From Cloeon dipterum (lineage: Eukaryota > Arthropoda > Insecta > Ephemeroptera > Baetidae): a stretch of 64,000 nt of DNA. Every line of letters starts with the position of its first letter. Position 1 is the first letter of the stretch. The notes beneath the pieces were generated by a model, which did not search any database, was not told the DNA's origin, and saw only the letters and a program-made list of their open reading frames with translations. The translations under genes were made by a program, and so were the position numbers. Positions 1-13,470 of the stretch are shown piece by piece. Where the stretch lies: NCBI RefSeq assembly GCF_949628265.1, contig NC_088789.1, positions 3,224,001-3,288,000 of the forward strand, in the 5' to 3' direction.

Positions 1-3000
1 TGTTAGTTTTAATGTCTCTTGTAACTATGGAACTCTCTCTGTTGACTGCAGTAAAATTAAAATTTTGAAGTTATAGCTATTCCTTTGGCGTTCCTAAAAA
101 ATCGAGACGATAACGGATTATTAATTAAAACAGATTAAACAGGATTTTACAGGAACATAAAAAGCAGAATTGATCGGTTTAAGTTGACATATGATATATT
201 GAATAATAAAAAACTTGTGCAAATAATTTACAAATAAATATTGTTTTCCGAATTCACGCGTTTTAACTTGTACGAATTTCACTTCTTCACGGTTTGACTG
301 AGTACTCACGAGTAGTAGGTGACCTTTGGAGCGTGTGTGATGACTGATGACTGCAGTGGCTGACAATTTTACTCCGCTCCCAGGCGAAACTAACAAGTAG
401 CCACAAAGACACTCTGCGACAGCAGAAGAAGCGCCTGCAACTTCAAAACATGTTTCGTGTGGTCTGAACCAACAAGGAAAGTAGCATCCGCAGGCAAACC
501 TTCTCTAAGTAAAAAATCTACTTAGGTGTAATTATTATTTATACAAACAACCAGATGTTTGGTATTTTGAAATTTATACAGGTGGTCAGTTTTTTTAATT
601 TCTACTTAAAAAATACAAAACAAGCAAAAGGGTAAGACCACCGTCCTAAATTAATAGATCTTCCTTAAGGGATGCATGACGAGAAATTATCGTTTGACCT
701 TTTCTCACTATCTTTCACATTTTCCAATGATTTTCTTCCGGCTGACAAAGTTGTGTTATTTTTTATATATCCGGTCGCCACGGATGTTTCTCATTGCGGT
801 TTCTTCTAATGAACTTAATTACCTATCCATTCTATTATTTATTGCGAAAATTTATTTTATACCTGCTAAAATAGTATAGGGATAGAGAATCGTTGAAAGA
901 GGAGATTGATATAGAGTGACGGGGTTCCATGCACGACGTTCTATCATTTTTTCTCAATTGACTGGCCTAAACAATAGATGCAAGAGCAGTCAATCATTGA
1001 TAATTTCCAACGACCAGTCATTCAAAAATCCTGCCGCTAAATACTGAGTTCACCTTGAATTTTTAAAATTTATTTTCATAGTTTTTTAATATGTTTTTAA
1101 AATGTAATAACCTAAAACTGCTATGTAGATACCAATAAATTTAATACAATATAGAGTTAAAGAAAGTACCTGTAAAACTTCAAACCTTTAAGTGTCCTGA
1201 TCCAGATAAATTTTCTTCTCTGCAATAAATGCCTATGATCTTAAAACAATAATGCTAATATGCAATAGCTTTCTCCTTTTTTGAAAAAAATCGATACTAC
1301 TTGTTAAATCGTGTTTTTCCCTAAAAATCGTGATTTTGTTCATAAAAGCAATTTTTATGCAAATATCGACGGATTTTGATTGAAAATAATTAATTTTGAA
1401 TTTTCGAGGTCATGGTCGGGGGCTAATAAGAACCACTCCATGCACCCTGGAACGGAATTGACGAGTTAAACTAATTTGGTCAAAAAATGTGTTTTTTAAT
1501 ATAGTGTCGTTTCATGTTTTTCGACACGTGAAACTCAATTAAGGACTTTATTTAATCGCGATGTCACTTCCCTTAGTTGTAATACATACGGATTACCACC
1601 CCTTTTTTTGGATGGATCACCTGGTGCATGAAGGCGGCGTTACCATTGATATTTCGATTCATCCATCAATAGGTTGAGACCACTTATCTTTTGGGCTAGT
1701 GAGGTGACGGAAAATGTATTGTCCCAGGAATGGCAGGGGGTTATATCGTGTTACTTTGTGAAATATCTCTAACAATAAAACCTGCTGTTCGCGAGACCTA
1801 TTATTACCTTCAAGGTGTCAATGTTAACACCTCTAAAACCAATAAATCAAAACCGTTTTTACAAATGTTCCGAGTTTTGACCAGCCGGTTTAAGCCAGGG
1901 TGGTTAAAACCAGGCAATTTTCGCCGACATAAATTGGATTTTTTAATAATTGGTTTGGATTTAAGGCTGAAAATAGGTTGCTTATACTACAGAAACACTG
2001 CTATTGAATTTATAATTTTAAAAATTAAAGTCTTCAAATTTTAAAATTCAATTTGTATACTTGTATTAATTTATTTTATTCACTTCCCTAATTTTAGCCA
2101 ATTTAGCCGCCTAAAAACCGGATTTTTCGTAATTATCGTAATTATTTTAAAAAAGCCGTCATTTTCGGAACACTGATATTTTGCCTTCACTTTGTGCAGT
2201 ACTTCTTCGTGGTTCTTTTGGAATCAGTTTGTTATATCTATACAGAGCTCAAAATAAATAACATCTTTTCAAACGCAACTTTGAATTAGACGCAATTGCT
2301 TGCTTCAAACTGTATCTCTTGTTTGTAATTTTTTCAAGCTGGACGTGGTACAGAATATAAAAGTTAACTTTTATGAAATAATGAAAAGCTGAGCGTATGT
2401 CATTTTCCTTTTTTATTAAATGAATAAAACCACGATGAAAAAATATTAATTGAAGATGAGCCTATATCATGGACGTCAACTTATAGACGTGGACTTGGCT
2501 CGCTGCGTTGACACAATAGAGAATAATATTCAAAAGAAGTTGGCTATGCCAATTATTGTCCTATTATATGCTCGCAACAGATGCTACCTGGTCTAAAAGA
2601 AATGATAGCCATTCCCCTTCTCGAAAAGTAGCTCTATTAAAAAGCTCGTCAAATTCACCAACCCCGCTGCGACGAAATGGAAATAGCCAGGAGATTTCAA
2701 CGAACGCGATCAGTCGCCAGCGTCTGCTAATTTTTTTCTTCACAAATTTCCTCTTTTCCGCCGCTCTTATTTCTATTGAATGCATTTAGGATTATTTAAC
2801 GTGTTTGAAAACTGTCTGCGTGTGTCCGTTACAAACATTTTTGTTTACATTGTTCAACGAGAAATATGTAGTGACAGCTTAAATCAGAAAATGAGGCAAA
2901 CTTAATAGAATTCACTTTCGCGCTGGCCCTTTTTTGTGCGTTTAAGCCGGAATGTTGTTACGCTGCATAAACTCGAAAGAAACATTTTTCATCCCCGTGG

Positions 3001-4058
3001 GGTGCCTCACCACTTGAATGTTGATCACCCCTTATAGCGAAGAGGGGAATATACCTGTGTTAATAGCTGCGGCTGTAGGCATCAATTTTTTTCACGATCC
3101 GTCTACGAAAAATAACGCGCAACAGAGCGGTTACTTGAATTTTTTTTACCTTGCCTTGTCGCTGCGCCCCAGACAACTGTTTCAATACCATGAGAAAACA
3201 TTCGTTTGATGTTTCCTACTTACTGGCTGAAAATTTCAGAGTTTGCACAAATTGTGTTAAACAAAAACCCACATAAATAGGTTCCTAAGTTACTGTCGTG
3301 ACTCTTTTATTTATTTTAAAATAATGGAGGTGAAGAATGACTTGAAAATTTTAACTCGATGACGTAGTTTCTTGTTACGAAATACTCACAAACTTAATTG
3401 TAAGAGGACAACAAGTGGAACATTTTCATTTCTTAAATTTTGACCTAAATGTCTTGACTCCATTAATTTATTTAACTCAAATAAAAACTTTAAATTTAAA
3501 TAATCTATACATATTCTATCATAAAGAAAAATACAGAAATAAGAGTGATAAATTTATAACAGTATGTATAAATTAAAACCAAACAAAGATGATTCAAGGG
3601 CTCATAACTATAAAGCTTTTTATGATTTGAATGCGCGCATTTTCAACGATTCGTGTAATTTCGAAGTCACAAGCTCTAACTAAACGATAAATAAATTTAA
3701 CGTAACACGGTATGTTGAAGACGAAAGTTACTAAAAGAAGCAATCAGAAATCAATAATGAAGGAGACAAGAATTTTTGCTCTGTGGTTATAATTTATCGG
3801 CAACGTCGCGGCTTGTGGACTCGCACGAGTCGCATGAGCGATGCGGTGTAGGAGAAAGGGGAGGCACACACAAAAGCACGCTGCTTTATTTTGCTTGCCG
3901 CGTCTGCTCTGCTGCCGCCGTGCTGCAGGAGGAGGAGGGAGAAGTGGAAGGCTCTCGCGCGGCTGACTCGGCCGCTCACGCCGTGTTTTCAGTTTAGTTT
4001 TGTCAGTTAGATCGCGAGGTGGAACGCAGCCTTCGGCGGCGTGCTCAACGTGAGAACA
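1..4058. other. Left flank: no recognised gene
   Basis: AT-rich non-coding DNA. Open frames here are short, lack splice-consistent partners and resemble no family I know. A weak inverted-repeat segment lies at 1863-2175 and is listed separately. The last 250 bases before the receptor start become GC-rich and include TCAGTT-type initiator-like sequences near 3988 and 4001, so the receptor's 5' UTR and promoter probably lie at about 3780-4058. No TATA box is convincing. Confidence 0.6.
1863..2175. repeat. Possible decayed inverted-repeat element
   Basis: The left end (AAATGTTCCGA) and the reverse complement of the right end (CAGTGTTCCGAAA) share TGTTCCGA. Both sides also carry CCGGTTT-type words a short way in. 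No target-site duplication is visible. This could be an old hAT-like MITE (CAGTG-type ends) or chance similarity. Confidence 0.25.
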
Positions 4059-7000
4059 ATGCGGCCGTTCCTTCTGCTCGCTTTGCTGGTGGCCGCGACG
4101 GCGGCGGCCGCAAGCCGCGAGCTGCACAAGTGCTGTCCCGTGGGACAGATGCTGCAGGACAACACGTCCTGCGAGGAGGACCTGGAATCCGAGGACTGGA
4201 CGCCGCTGATTTACGCCGTGGCGCCGGGTGGCGGCGGCTTCCAGGCCAACCCTTCGATTAACCTGAGCGTGACGCCCGAGTGGCGCCCCGTCTGCCAGGA
4301 CGGCACCCTGCCAGTGCTGCTCAAGTCCGGCACGGTGCTGCCGCTGTTCATGCTGCTCGAGATGAACGAGCAGCTCATTCTGACCCTTCCGCATTCCGCA
4401 GACCTGCCCATTTTCACGCCGCAAACCTTCTGCGTCGACCGGCTGTCCGCCCTGGTGTGCGGCGCTCCGAGGATGGAGGGCATCCGCAACTGCTGCGGCA
4501 AGGACGCCGCCTACTCCGAGTCGCTGTCCTCGTGCAAACACAACGAGCAACAGGGGGAACCACTGGACGCGGTGACCAACGCCACGGGCTTCCCGCACTG
4601 CTCGTCGAAGAGCAACAACTACGTCCTGGCGGGCGAGCTGGAGGGCAACCTGACGGAGCACCTGAACGGCACCTCCCTGCAGCTGGAGCCCCCGCCGGCG
4701 GCGCCCTTGCTCATCGAGGACTACTGCCTCGTCAGGGTGCTGGAGCGCCCTGAGCGGGTGGCCGTGCTGGTCTGCAACGACCACCTGCTGCCCGACATGC
4801 GGCCCGTCGACGACGTCCAAGAGGGTGACATCAGACTGACCCTGTACCCTGCCGGACTGGCCATTTCGGCCTTCTTCCTGGCCGCCACCCTGGCCACCGG
4901 CTTCCTCGTGCCCAAAGCCCACCACGCACTGCACTGGCGCTGCCAGACCTGTCACGTTGCCTGCTTGTTGGTCGCCGACCTCCTACTGGCAATTGTGCAA
5001 TTTTCCGGACGGTCCATCTCAGAAAGGTCCCCTGAGACCTGCACCATTATGGGTGAGCCGCTTTTGATGTTAACCCGCATTTCAAAAAGCCAGACGCTTT
5101 TCATCTATTCAACGATTGGTCAAAGTCATTCGTTATAATCGTTATAATGTTTATTTGACACGGGACACAACACAGCACCTAATTCCTTTACAGTAACACT
5201 CCTTTCTTTGTGCTAAATACTCACTTTTCAAAGAGCTGCCGCGCCGCGTTACCCTCCTCTTTTGAAGATAAGGTTTATTGCGCCCAGGAGCAGTGTGACA
5301 ATCTATTTTATATCTTGACGTTAGGAGGCGATTGAAATTCACGGAATTTACATCAATATCCGGTTGTAGGTTGTATTGGGGCGAGGAAGGAAACGCATTT
5401 TCAATCCATACATATACAGGTGACGTTTGTTTGCGCAAGGACGCGTGGGTCGCGCGGCCGCCGCTTTTTGTTTGATGTGGACGCGTGTGGAATTTAAGGC
5501 GAATTTGCTGTTTTTTGCATCCTTTGTTCCTAACAAGAAAGCCGTTGCTGTTTTGTTCGCCAGCCTTACAAGGTTGTAAAGTTCGACCGCAGTTAAGTGG
5601 CGGCTATTGTTTTTGTTCGCTGTGTTAGTGTCAGGTCGTTGGCTGGCACACTTTTGGATCATTGTTCACATCAAGTTTAAATTCCATTATCAATGTCAGG
5701 GGCCGATCCACTGGTCGCTCTGCGGTGGAATTTCCGCTTCGCAATTTTCACGGGCCTAAAATAATGTTAAAAATACCAGAGTAGAAATGCTTAACACTAT
5801 TACTGACTGATCACATTATTCTCATTTTGAAATTTTCTAAAAAAATTGTTATTGTAAAGCATAAATAACTCAGTTACATTAATTTAAAAATGACTAATGG
5901 CTTCCATCTAAATACAAACAAAGATGCCTCCCTTAAAATTGAATTTCAAAATAGCTCCGTTATATAGGAGCCCGTTGAATGTTTTTGATAAAAGAATGGA
6001 TTTCGCTATCTACCTGAGGGATTCTGAAATATTTTTTCTTTGTTGTTCTACCCATGTGACTGCTGAGCACTTATTTTTTATATTCTCTGGGCCAGCTTAG
6101 GATTCAGTTGAAGCCAAAATTGACCCAAGTAGCAGTGTAAATTTTTTATAAAAGTGGCTGCAAAGTTAATGCTTTTCAAATGGTAAGGTCTGTCTCCATA
6201 CTCGATATCTGATTTTATTTCAAAACATAGAGTTTCCCCAATAGATCTCGATGGGAGGAACCGAAATCTGCCAAGAAAATGTGGTCAGGCACTGTAAATT
6301 TTGGAGAAAATTTGAAGAAGGTCCTTTGTTATGGCCAATTGTAGAACAAATTGTTCATCGATCAACTGCTGTTGTTCAAATAATTTTCAATAATTGTTTC
6401 TATGTATCCACTTCAATAGTTCACAGAAAAATGAATAATAGTTGTTATATCCAATTGCATAATGTATAGTGAAGAAATTTAAATGCACTTGTGGAGTCGT
6501 CGGACAAAACACAAAATAAGTTTTCTCCCACAGTAGTCACTCAAGACCAGATCTCACAACATGAGCTTACACAACAATCGGCTTATCTTTCATGAAAAAC
6601 CGCACACATTCCCGGGAGCGCGTCGTGAAGGCTGCTAATCGAATGGTGCGGCTAGCTATCGTCATTATTGTTGCGGCGATCATGCAAAATGTATCGTGCA
6701 CTCGGAGGATAAACCATGAACAGCGCACGCAATTTTGCTTTTGAATACCGCCGCCGCACTCCTGCGTCCGGGATAAATTGCAAAGCAGCCGCCGCGTACA
6801 CCCTGAAATGATAATCACAACCAAGGCAAAGCAGATTGGTTTTGCGTTTATATAGCTATCATTATGTCGTCATTGTAAAAGCCGAGACTTCGCCCTGAGC
6901 ATCATTATATCCACGTATACTATTCAGCGAACTATATAAGCAGCTCAGTGGGTATCACGAATAAGAATCGAAAAGAGGAAACGCCTTGGCTCACGAGCCC

Positions 7001-10000
7001 ACCAGATACTCTCTCATTATTGTGTTTGCTTTGCTGCCGCAAATAATAGAGCAGGGAATTAGCTTAAAACGATTTATAGCCTTTTTATAATTGGGGCTCT
7101 ACGATTTCGGTATTCTGAGAATTGTGATTTTCAATTTGGCAGCGTTGCATGTAACCCATAAGTTTGCAAATTTGAAATTTGGGCTCTATTTGCTAAAATT
7201 TCTTTTTTGTAATGTTTAATAAAAAAGTTCGTTTCTCTGAGCTGGAGAAAGACATAAAATTTCGACTGAAACTAGAACAAAAATACAGAATTTTAAGAAA
7301 GCACAAAACTTTATTGCAGAAGTAAATGTCTGACCAGCGGCAAAAACATGATTGAAACTTATGAGGTAAAAAGGTGTGATGCTAAATAATGTTTTTGTTC
7401 GTGAAAACTTATCACGTAACCCGTTCATACTAAGAATACAGCAACCTCTTTAAAATTTGATCTTGTGTGTAGGCTGCTGAGGCAGCAAGCAGTGCCTGTG
7501 GGCCTTCGGTGGGTGCGCTTTTAGAGATGCTCCTTTAGAAACTCCTAAAGCGCGCATGGCATCCGCTCTCTGCGTTCTTTCTAGCAACAATTGTCTCTGA
7601 AAGAAAAGACGCTACCTACGCCATCTTGCTATTTGAAATTCTAATACGATGAATAAAATATTGATTGCAATTCGCAATAAATCAGGCAATTGAATGTGAC
7701 GTACTCCAATCATTTGGTCATTGGACCCACATAAATTGTGCTGTTGACCAGTGCTTAGCTTACATCATCCTGCTATTTGGTCCGGCTCGACTCAAATTGA
7801 ATTCAGCGCGAATCATGCCCATTAAACGAATTGGCCATTTGCATAATTCTGGGCACTTGAGCTCGCTGCACGTGCTCCAGTAAAAGCGCAGCTGCTTTTT
7901 GCGCGTGTTCCGTTCGCTCCCAGCTGCTCTCTGCTCTCGTTTTTCTTAATTCCTTCCTCATTTTAACTTAACTGTTGCTGACACTCACATAGCGCATATC
8001 GGAATTTGGAATTTCGCATTTCACCGCGGATTGTCATATTTTACGCGCCTGTAAAAAGCAAATTCGGTTGGTTTACTGCTCCCAGGGGGCTTGGACCATT
8101 GGACCTCTGGGCAAGGGAATAAATGGCAGAGTCCAAACAAACTCGCTGGCAGCAGCTGCTAAACAATATCAGAGCGAAATTAACTCGGCCTCCGCATGGA
8201 AAGGAAAACTCGAGCTTTGTGCTGATAATGGAAAGCTTTTGTTATAAAAAACTTTTTGCCAGGATGTCTGTTTATAATTATAGAGGCGAGCGAAAGAGGA
8301 AAATAAATTTTTTTATAGGTGGGTAGCCAGAGGCGCTGTAAAAGGGGCTAGCTAGCTATTTAGATATATAATTCAGTAGTTTGGACAATCGTCGGACCGT
8401 ATAAAAGTAACCTCGTCTTGTTTTTTGTTCCAGCCGTGCTAATGCACTTCTTCTTCTTGTCCGCCTTCTTCTGGCTCAACGCGATGTGCTTCAACATTTG
8501 GTGGACTTTCAGGTGAGGATAAACAAATAATTATAACACTAAGAGCGAGGAAACAAGAACTGTTATTTGTAAGAATCACGAAAGGTTGAATTAAGTATGT
8601 GTTTTATACAGCGAATGAAGATATTTTACATTTCATTCTGCTTTGTTTGTGGTTTTGAAAATGCCCTTTTTATTATAATCCGTCTGATCGACTGAGCTAC
8701 CTGCTTAAAAAGCTGGTGGCTGCTATCGACAAAAATGTACATTTTACAATGCTGCACAACAATTCCTTTTTGGTAGCAAGGTCGTCTGGTTGGATTTGCT
8801 GCGGCCTTAAATTACTACCAAACCTGCTGGTACGATGGAGGGCCCTTTTTAGTCAACGTTTCTCTTACCGTAACAAATTTTGCGTCATAATGATGTTTTC
8901 AACATAAATGTTTTAAAAATAATTCCTCTACTTAAGTGCCTCCGCCGTTGACACCATTAACCCTGTATTCGTTTTATTTGAAAGAAGCAGCATCCGCCTT
9001 GAACAATAGTTCTAGAGCACTTATTATTTAGTCACGCCTTAAGAGGACTCGGCAAGAAGGTGAAGGCCGAGGAAGGCGCGCGCGCGGGTGAAAGTTTTAC
9101 ACATTATATTTTCACCGCGAATGGGATTCCCCCATTATTCGTCATCTTCAGAGACGAAAGTGCTCTCAATCTGTGCTGCGGTATGGTAGTAAAACTCATT
9201 TACACTCCTATCAGACTAGAACCATTCATGAAAGAAAGAGCTGCTTATCCGCGTGTCGCGAGCTGCGTCGAGTGTAAAAAGTGGAGTGATTGTTATCAAA
9301 GACCCCTTAAAAACAACTCCATGCTTGTTTTACAGCATTTCCATTCCAACAGAAATAAATATTCAAGGAGGGAAAAAATTAACTGGAGTCATTAGCCACG
9401 CCGGCCACGAGAGACACTTAACAAAGAATGCGGTTGTGTGTCGGCTTGTTGCATTTTTATGTTAATCAGAAAAACATTTTTGTCGTGAATTAACTTGTTA
9501 ATTTGTTTAAACTAATTTAATTTCCTTGAAATCTGCTCTCAATCTCTACGCTGCACGTGGGAAATTATTTCATTAAATCGAAAGAGGCGCCTTGATATAA
9601 ATAATCACACCCTTGATTTCAGGCAAGCATTGAAAACCCGAGCAGCCTGCCCACAAGTGCATTATAATCATGCAATGAATAATGGGTTCGCCTCTGGTCT
9701 GGCTCACGAGGGAAATCCTTGAGCTCAGTTCGTTCGACGCTGCTTTTATTTATTTATAATAGTCGCTCATACCGAATCAGAAAATCTCTCCTGCGGCTCG
9801 ATTGTTCGCTTGCGCTGCTTATTTATCCACTGGGAACTGTTATTTGGCGTTCCACTCTTTGTGGATGCTGCCAGGCCGAATAAACAAACGCGCCACCAGT
9901 ATTTATATTATCGTTTAATACGCACGTTTTATGTACGTTTCCAATGTGTATTCAACCCGGTGCGTGCAGTCTTCTCTGAAAGCAGAACAATGTCGCTTCT

Positions 10001-13000
10001 CTCAAACAAGCTGCTTTTCTCAATGGGAACCACAATGCACCCCATTTTTATCAGCTCCAATCTCGGAACGCACATAATTGCTTTTCTCTGTATTGTGTGT
10101 TTCCTGTTCCGAGAGAAGAAAGTGAGTACCGAGAGGATCGCGTTACGCCAGCCAGCCGAAATTTATGTATTTATTTGTTGCTCGTCGCCCAGAGTAAACG
10201 ATTTCGTTTTTATGTTTACAGGGATCTGAGGCCCGTGAGCGCGGATCCTGCTCAGGAGAGGTTCAGGTACCGCGCCTTCTCCATTTACTCGTGGGGAATG
10301 CCTCTGTTCATCACTTGCTCCGCCCTCACGCTTGACCTGCTGCCGTTCGATGAGGAAATGGCCAAATCCTTGGTCCGGCCCAGATTCGGTGAAAAGCGGT
10401 GTTGGTTTTTTGGTAAGTTTGATTTAAAATTAATTCACATATTGACTTGAAATGCACCACGTAACATAAACCCGAGTTAAAAAGCCTGTTTTCATTAAAT
10501 GAGCACCAGTTGCCAAGATAGCGGAGACCTTAAGTGAGAATTTATTAGAGGTCTAAGCCAATTTTTGGTCACGTGGGCAGCCGCCAGCTGCCGTGAATCT
10601 AGCTAAGCTGCGCCAGCCACGCCAGCCGCCGGTGAAAAAGGCTCAAACATTAAATAAGTGCAGGAGAAAAAAATGTCTTCCGGCCCTTCAGGCAGTTCAC
10701 TATCAAACTCCACGTTTAAAATATTATCAGCCGCGCCAGCCGCTGCCTGGCAAAAAAATCGGCCAAGTCGTTCCCTCCAGCCGCCGCCTTAAATCTCGCG
10801 GCTGACACCTCCAAGAATTCATCATTTTAAAATTATGCTATCATCACTTTTGATTGCACCAAAATTCTTTTCACACGGAGTCAGTGCAAAAGTCGTGAAG
10901 TCGGAATTTGTATAAAAAGAGACTGCGGCAAAATGAAAATGATAGAGCTCAACGACAGCACACGCACTCAGGGGAGCCATTATCACCTGGCAGTTCACCT
11001 GAGGTCAAAATTTTATCACGTCGATGTTCAAGCAGCACGTCGCGCACAGGGAAATTTGTTTTGCACGCACCTGCATGAATAAAATAATCAAAAGAATCGA
11101 ACGAGGAGTTATGGGCGTTCTATTCTTAAATACACGACGCTTCTGTGCTTTGTTTTTATAATAAGCGTGTTCATATTCATCTGATTGCTTCAAATTTACA
11201 GGAAAAAGATTATTAATTATTTAAATTAACACTTGGGTGTTTTTATTTTGTCTTATCTTGCTTTTATATTCGCTGATTAATTTTTTGACTTGATCAGGTC
11301 GAGCCGTTAACCCATATGAGTCAGGTGTGCTTACGTTGAATAACGTAATAATTATAATGAGCTTAAGACCATACATTCATGCTAATCCGGCAAACCGTTT
11401 TTACGCGCGAGATGACTATCACAAGCTTGTGCAGCAGCTTTCGCGTGGGAAAGTAAGCGGATTTGTTCGCAGAAATTAACACAGGACATGATATGATGAT
11501 GATGCGTGTATACCTTTGTAGTAGACACGCTAAACCGGGAGTAGGACAGCCGCTCTTACTGGAGCAGAAAGAGCAGGAAAAAGTAACGATGGTTGCGTTC
11601 CCATCCGCAATCATTGTCATGCACGGATTCCACCTGCCGTTTCAATACAGCGCCTCTCGGGGTTGGAAAGTAGTAAAATTGTAACAGCTCTTGAAGTTTC
11701 GTCGTCAAAGAAGAGCAAATATCCAACGGGAATCGCAAAGAAAGACGGTCGTATGCTTTTGCTATGAATTCGAGGTAATTTACGTTGTTTGCACAGCTGA
11801 AGCGGTGGCCAACATTTTTTCTCTCACTCCACACGTCCCGTTTAATTTGCATGCACCATTAATTGCCGCTAAGGATATACACGCCTGTCTGCTGGCCTAA
11901 TTTCGTCCCGAGTACGTGCTGATCGCTTCAACTCGGCACATCTGCAAGCCGCTGATCGCAATGATATAAATAAGACGTCTTTCGCGCTGCAATGACGAAA
12001 TCTTAAAGCAAAAACTAGTCAAGGCATATCCCATTTCAGTTTCTGCAAATGCAGCTATGATGATTTAGATTTCAATCCGTCCAGACGACTAATAAATAAT
12101 AAAACACTACTCTGATGAATGGTCTGCTTTGTCGGACTGGGTGAATAAAATAAGAAAGGTCAGTGAATTACGTCCAAGGGAGCAACCAGCACCAGGGTCA
12201 ATTAAGATGAGGCCTCAATGCGTGGCACAACTTTCAATTACGCGGCGTTATGTGTGGTCAGACACGCTATATGCTAATTTCGTTTTCAATTTCACGCTCA
12301 ACATGCAGATTCCAAAGAAAGACTGATGCAATAGCTGTCGATTTTAACACACTTGATGCGGTATCCGAGAAATGACACACGTACGCGTCAGCTGAGGGAA
12401 GGCTTTCACTCTTTCTTATTGACAGTCGCAAGTGAAATGTCGCGTTTTCCTTTGTGTATTGATTACCTTTGAGAAACTGCCAGCAACGGAATAACTGGCA
12501 CAAGTATAGAGAAAACGTTTTTGTCGTAACCTTTTTTTACAATTGAAAATAAACGTAATAACTCTATTCTGCACGAAATTGACTGAAGATGGGTGGCTAA
12601 CGATATTACTTTTGAGGAAAAAATTAAAAATGACACGGTGGCTTTTCGGTCCCACATACCAGGCCTCGTCAGCAGTGCTTTAACCTTAAAAACAAAATTT
12701 CGCAGATAATTCTCAACCATCGGTCGTTTATCTTCATTTACTATATTTATTTTTTAATCACTCCGCTCTGCACGTTTATTGTTAATAATAATAGTTTTTA
12801 CTTATCGCCAAGCATATTATTTGAACTATAAAATAACGTCAGAAACCGCCAGCATGCCCGCTATTTCTGCAATCTTTGCTCTAGAATGTAATCTGAAATA
12901 GGAATCAAGAGCATACGTGCATGTGCGCCGGACAGAAGGTCAATGAAAAGCAGATTGTCCAGGTGAAAGGACGGACGCCCGCTATGTTCGCGTCGAGGGC

Positions 13001-13388
13001 GGGTGCTGCGCTGCCGATGACAAAAAATGAGCTGCGCCACAGGAAATTTCCAATAAATAATCGCACGGGCCAAAAAGTAAATTCCCCGAGATATTTGGAT
13101 GGAGCACAGGGGCAGGATGTGTCTTGTGCAACGGTGACGGGGAAATTCATTGAACAAATCCCGTGAGGCAGAAAATATTTTGCGCCCATTATTATTTATC
13201 ATTATATACGAGAGCTGCTGCTTTTCTCGGCACAATGCCCATAAAATATAATTGTGCGGCCGAAGCAGATGTTGGTTAGCACGGGCGGGCAGGTGAGCGA
13301 GCGGGGATCGGCGGCTCCTGCAAAGCATCCAGCATCATCGAATTCGTGCATGTTGTGTTCCACCACCGTCTCGTCTCGCGTGCGGTCA

Positions 13389-13470
<82 letters not shown>

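Noticed and set aside
121..396. 91-codon minus-strand open frame near the left edge
   Set aside because: No recognisable family, ambiguous start and no splice partner in view. It could be the edge of a gene off the window, but nothing supports that.
3744..4955. 403-codon minus-strand open frame over the receptor exon
   Set aside because: It is the antisense of the GC-rich first exon of the Methuselah-like receptor. It has no domain signature and its composition is explained by the coding strand.
9060..10450. Several 70-140-codon open frames in receptor introns 2 and 3
   Set aside because: Only the part at 10222-10412 is a real exon (TM4). The rest has no similarity and no splice continuity.
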